A DNA stretch of 8,423 nt. Source: Lachnospiraceae bacterium. Its GTDB lineage: Bacteria; Bacillota; Clostridia; Lachnospirales; Lachnospiraceae. Each line of letters opens with the position of its first letter. The first letter of the stretch is position 1. This document shows, piece by piece, positions 6,269 to 8,423 of the stretch. The position numbers and the translations under genes are program-made. The notes under the pieces were generated by a model. The model was not told the origin of the DNA. It did not search any database and saw only the letters and a program-made list of their open reading frames with translations. The stretch covers positions 1 through 8,423 of the forward strand of contig DOVG01000048.1 of NCBI GenBank assembly GCA_003520205.1, read 5' to 3'.

Positions 6269-8188
6269 TACAGCTATTATCATTACTCCAACATCTGCAA
6301 ATATAGCAATCCACATATTTGCAAATCCTAATGCTCCAAGTATTAAGCATAAAATCTTCACTGTTATAGCAAATGTGATATTCTGCTTTACTATCTTAAG
6401 AGTCTTTCTTGATATTCTCATTGCGAGGGATATCTTTGCCGGATCATCATCCATAAGAACTATGTCAGCAGCTTCTATAGCAGCATCAGATCCCATTGCT
6501 CCCATTGCGATTCCTATATCAGCTCTTGCAAGAACCGGTGCATCATTAATTCCATCACCAACAAAGGCCAGTCTTCCTCTCTTCGAATCATCTGGAGCTC
6601 CCAGATCTGAAAGAAGACTCTCGACTTTCTCAACCTTATTCTGAGGAAGCAGTTCTGAAGCATAAGAAGATACTCCGACCTTTTCTGCCACCAGCTTTGC
6701 AGCTTTCTCTGAATCACCTGTAAGCATTACTGTCTTTATTCCCTGAGACTTAAGCTCCTTCATTGCCTCAGCACTTGTAGCTTTTAACTCATCAGCAATT
6801 ACTATACATCCAAGATACTTCGCTTCATTTGTTCTTCCCTGGTTTACAGATTTATCATCCGTGTCCCCGGTAAGTTCTTCTGCCACATATACCACTGTAC
6901 CTTCATTATGTTCCTGAGGCACATTTACTCCAACCATCTTCATTAGTTTTAGATTGCCGGCATATATTTTAGATCCCTTATATCTTACACAAACACCGTG
7001 TCCTGCTATCTCCTCAGCATCATTAATCAGATTATAGTTTATCTCATTTCCAAATTCATACTTATATGCTCTGATTATCGACTCAGCAATAGGATGCTTT
7101 GATGAACTTTCTGCATTTGCAGCTCTCTCAAGAAGATAGTCTCTTGATACATCACCATTTGTATAGATATCCTGGACTTCAAATACTCCCTTCGTAAGCG
7201 TACCGGTCTTATCAAATACCACCAGATCTGTATCAGCCAGAGTTTCAAGATAATTAGAGCCCTTTACGAGTATACCTTTTGATGATGCACATCCAATTCC
7301 TCCAAAGAAGCTAAGCGGAACTGATATGACTACTGCACATGGACATGATATAACAAGAAATGTCAATGCTCTCATAAGCCAATCCAGCCATTCAGCCGGC
7401 ATTCCCATAAGCATTCTAACGACCGGTGGAATCAGAAAAAGTGCAAGCGCAGAGTAGCAAACTATAGGAGTATAATACTTGGCGAATTTGGAAATAAAGT
7501 TTTCTGCCTGTGCCTTTCTCATACTTGAGTTTTCAACCATTTCTAAAATCTTCGAAACAGTAGAATCCTCAAATTCTTTTGTTGTTCTAAGCTTAATCAT
7601 ACCAGTGAGAGATATACATCCACTATATATCTCGTCGCCCGGATGAACTGCTCTTGGAACAGATTCTCCTGTAAGTGCACTTGTATCCAGACTTGTGTCT
7701 CCTTCAAGTATTATTCCGTCTATCGGAACTCTTTCACCAGGATTAACAACTATAACAGAATCTATCTCTACATCGTCAGGATCTTCTTCAGTTATAGTAC
7801 CATCCTCATGGTATACATTTGCAACCTCCGGACATATATCCATAAGATCAGCTATATTCTTACGACTCTTGCCAACAGCTATGCTTTGGAATAATTCTCC
7901 TATCTGGTAGAACAGCATAACTGCCACTCCCTCACGATACTCACCTGTAGCAATCGCACCAACCGTTGCTATAGTCATGAGAAAGCACTCGTCAAAAACC
8001 TGACCATTTCTGATATTCTTAAATGCTCTAAGTAAAACATCATATCCTACTACAAAGTAAGGAATAAGAAATAGCGGCAGCTCTATCCACCAGGGTATTT
8101 CTATGAAATGAAATACAACCGAAAGAATAATAACCAGAGCTAGAGCTACTATACATCTTATTAAGTTATTCTTCTGCTTCTTACTCAT
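6230..8188 (-). CDS. Zn2+/Cd2+/Pb2+-type P1B ATPase, metal exporter without its own HMA domain
   Basis: Predicted to pump divalent soft metals out of the cytoplasm using ATP. The 652-residue product starts directly with TM1. Seen: eight TM segments (about 9-28, 34-52, 66-81, 85-103, 237-258, 271-295, 602-620, 624-642), actuator TGES (173-176), the metal-site SCPC (281-284) in TM6, phosphorylated D326 in DKTGT, HP (365-366) of the nucleotide domain, and GDGIND (544-549). TM7 K611 and TM8 D632 (FADVGVM) match the lysine and aspartate that mark the Zn/Cd/Pb subgroup (ZntA/CadA, P1B-2) rather than copper pumps. A hydrophilic stretch (about 436-455) is inserted in a nucleotide-domain loop. The usual N-terminal metal-binding domain is absent; the gene 9 bp upstream encodes one separately. 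The start is supported by TAGG 8 nt before the ATG. Exact metal cannot be read from sequence. Confidence 0.95.
   Translation of the reverse strand: MSKKQKNNLIRCIVALALVIILSVVFHFIEIPWWIELPLFLIPYFVVGYDVLLRAFKNIRNGQVFDECFLMTIATVGAIATGEYREGVAVMLFYQIGELFQSIAVGKSRKNIADLMDICPEVANVYHEDGTITEEDPDDVEIDSVIVVNPGERVPIDGIILEGDTSLDTSALTGESVPRAVHPGDEIYSGCISLTGMIKLRTTKEFEDSTVSKILEMVENSSMRKAQAENFISKFAKYYTPIVCYSALALFLIPPVVRMLMGMPAEWLDWLMRALTFLVISCPCAVVISVPLSFFGGIGCASSKGILVKGSNYLETLADTDLVVFDKTGTLTKGVFEVQDIYTNGDVSRDYLLERAANAESSSKHPIAESIIRAYKYEFGNEINYNLINDAEEIAGHGVCVRYKGSKIYAGNLKLMKMVGVNVPQEHNEGTVVYVAEELTGDTDDKSVNQGRTNEAKYLGCIVIADELKATSAEAMKELKSQGIKTVMLTGDSEKAAKLVAEKVGVSSYASELLPQNKVEKVESLLSDLGAPDDSKRGRLAFVGDGINDAPVLARADIGIAMGAMGSDAAIEAADIVLMDDDPAKISLAMRISRKTLKIVKQNITFAITVKILCLILGALGFANMWIAIFADVGVMIIAVLNATRTLNIRVR
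6233..6257 (-). terminator. Terminator-like hairpin overlapping the metal ATPase stop
   Basis: A perfect 11-bp stem, ACGCACCCTGA (6233-6243) with TCAGGGTGCGT (6247-6257), and a 3-nt loop. It lies entirely within the last codons (encoding about T645 to R652) and abuts the TAA. On the minus strand it is followed by TAATTTATAT, a modest U-tract. The plus-strand side has no T-run, so it probably ends only the ATPase transcript. Confidence 0.55.
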
Positions 8189-8197
8189 TATCCTAAC

Positions 8198-8416
8198 CTA
8201 GAAAAATATTTCAAATTCATCCTCTATCTTCTTACAATTATCCCTGGCTACCTTTATTACCTCATCAGGATCTACTCCATCTTCAAACTCAACCTTGCAT
8301 TTAAGAGTCATAAAACTAAGAACAGCATCCTTAACTCCTTCAGTATTCTTGATAGCCTCCTGCATCTTCTCTGCACATGCTGCGCAATCTACATCAACCT
8401 TATATGTCTTCTTCAT
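8198..8416 (-). CDS. Small HMA-domain metal-binding protein paired with the metal ATPase
   Basis: A 72-residue stand-alone heavy-metal-associated domain, predicted to bind a soft metal ion in the cytoplasm and deliver it to, or regulate, the ATPase encoded 9 bp downstream. The metal loop is DCAAC (10-14) with C11 and C14; the Asp just before the first Cys is the feature of ZntA-type zinc/lead/cadmium domains rather than copper chaperones, agreeing with the ATPase subtype. The rest follows the beta-alpha-beta-beta-alpha-beta HMA plan, with VKDAVLSF (28-35) and CKVEFEDG (40-47) as strands, and ends in an acidic EDEFEIFF tail. Extra cysteines at 40 and 61 are present. The ATG is 7 nt from the window edge, so its ribosome site cannot be seen, but the start fits the domain boundary exactly. 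Confidence 0.9.
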   Translation of the reverse strand: MKKTYKVDVDCAACAEKMQEAIKNTEGVKDAVLSFMTLKCKVEFEDGVDPDEVIKVARDNCKKIEDEFEIFF

Positions 8417-8423
8417 TACATTT

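Noticed and set aside
6252..6644. Plus-strand 130-residue ORF rich in Ile, Ala and Ser
   Set aside because: It is antisense to the conserved GDGIND and TM7-TM8 region of the ATPase; the frames at 7643-7894 and 7695-7910 are likewise antisense shadows.

Overview
The window is AT-rich, with compact genes, Gram-positive style ribosome binding sites (GGAGG, AGAGG) and protein families typical of low-GC anaerobic Firmicutes. The enterococcal/Bacillus-type glycerol kinase, the long-form PurC and the 7TM-EAL signalling protein best fit a member of the Clostridia, probably Lachnospiraceae. That placement is inferred from protein character, not from a database search.

Layout, left to right. (1) Positions 1-2903, minus strand: a membrane c-di-GMP phosphodiesterase (7 TM segments, degenerate GGDEF, intact EAL) followed after only 6 bp by the 5' two-thirds of glpK, glycerol kinase, which runs off the left edge. 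(2) 2904-3023: a short spacer with a terminator hairpin for the next minus-strand gene and a candidate promoter for the EAL-glpK unit. (3) 3024-4172, minus: a cytoplasmic protein with a long acidic/charged N-terminal half and a C-terminal domain that reads as a CbxX/CfxQ-type AAA module with its Walker A, Walker B and arginine-finger residues lost. (4) 4173-4379: a divergent control region with one promoter in each direction and an 18-bp perfect palindrome between them. (5) 4380-5252, plus: purC. (6) 5274-5299: a strong bidirectional UUCG-loop terminator. (7) 5308-5796, minus: purE, convergent with purC. (8) 5897-6268, plus: an unrecognised small ORF that may be a gene remnant; its 3' end overlaps the next gene. 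(9) 6230-8188 and 8198-8416, minus: a Zn/Cd/Pb-type P1B ATPase preceded by a separate 72-residue HMA metal-binding protein, forming a two-gene metal efflux operon.

How the genes relate. purC and purE act in neighbouring steps of de novo purine synthesis (PurE makes CAIR, PurC uses it) but face each other rather than forming an operon, and no purK is visible. The HMA protein plus ATPase look like a metal-efflux pump whose usual N-terminal metal-binding domain is a separate polypeptide. The EAL-glpK pairing would put c-di-GMP breakdown and glycerol use in one transcript. No CRISPR array, RNA gene, insertion sequence or phage gene was recognised. The least explained parts are the pseudo-AAA protein and the small plus-strand ORF.
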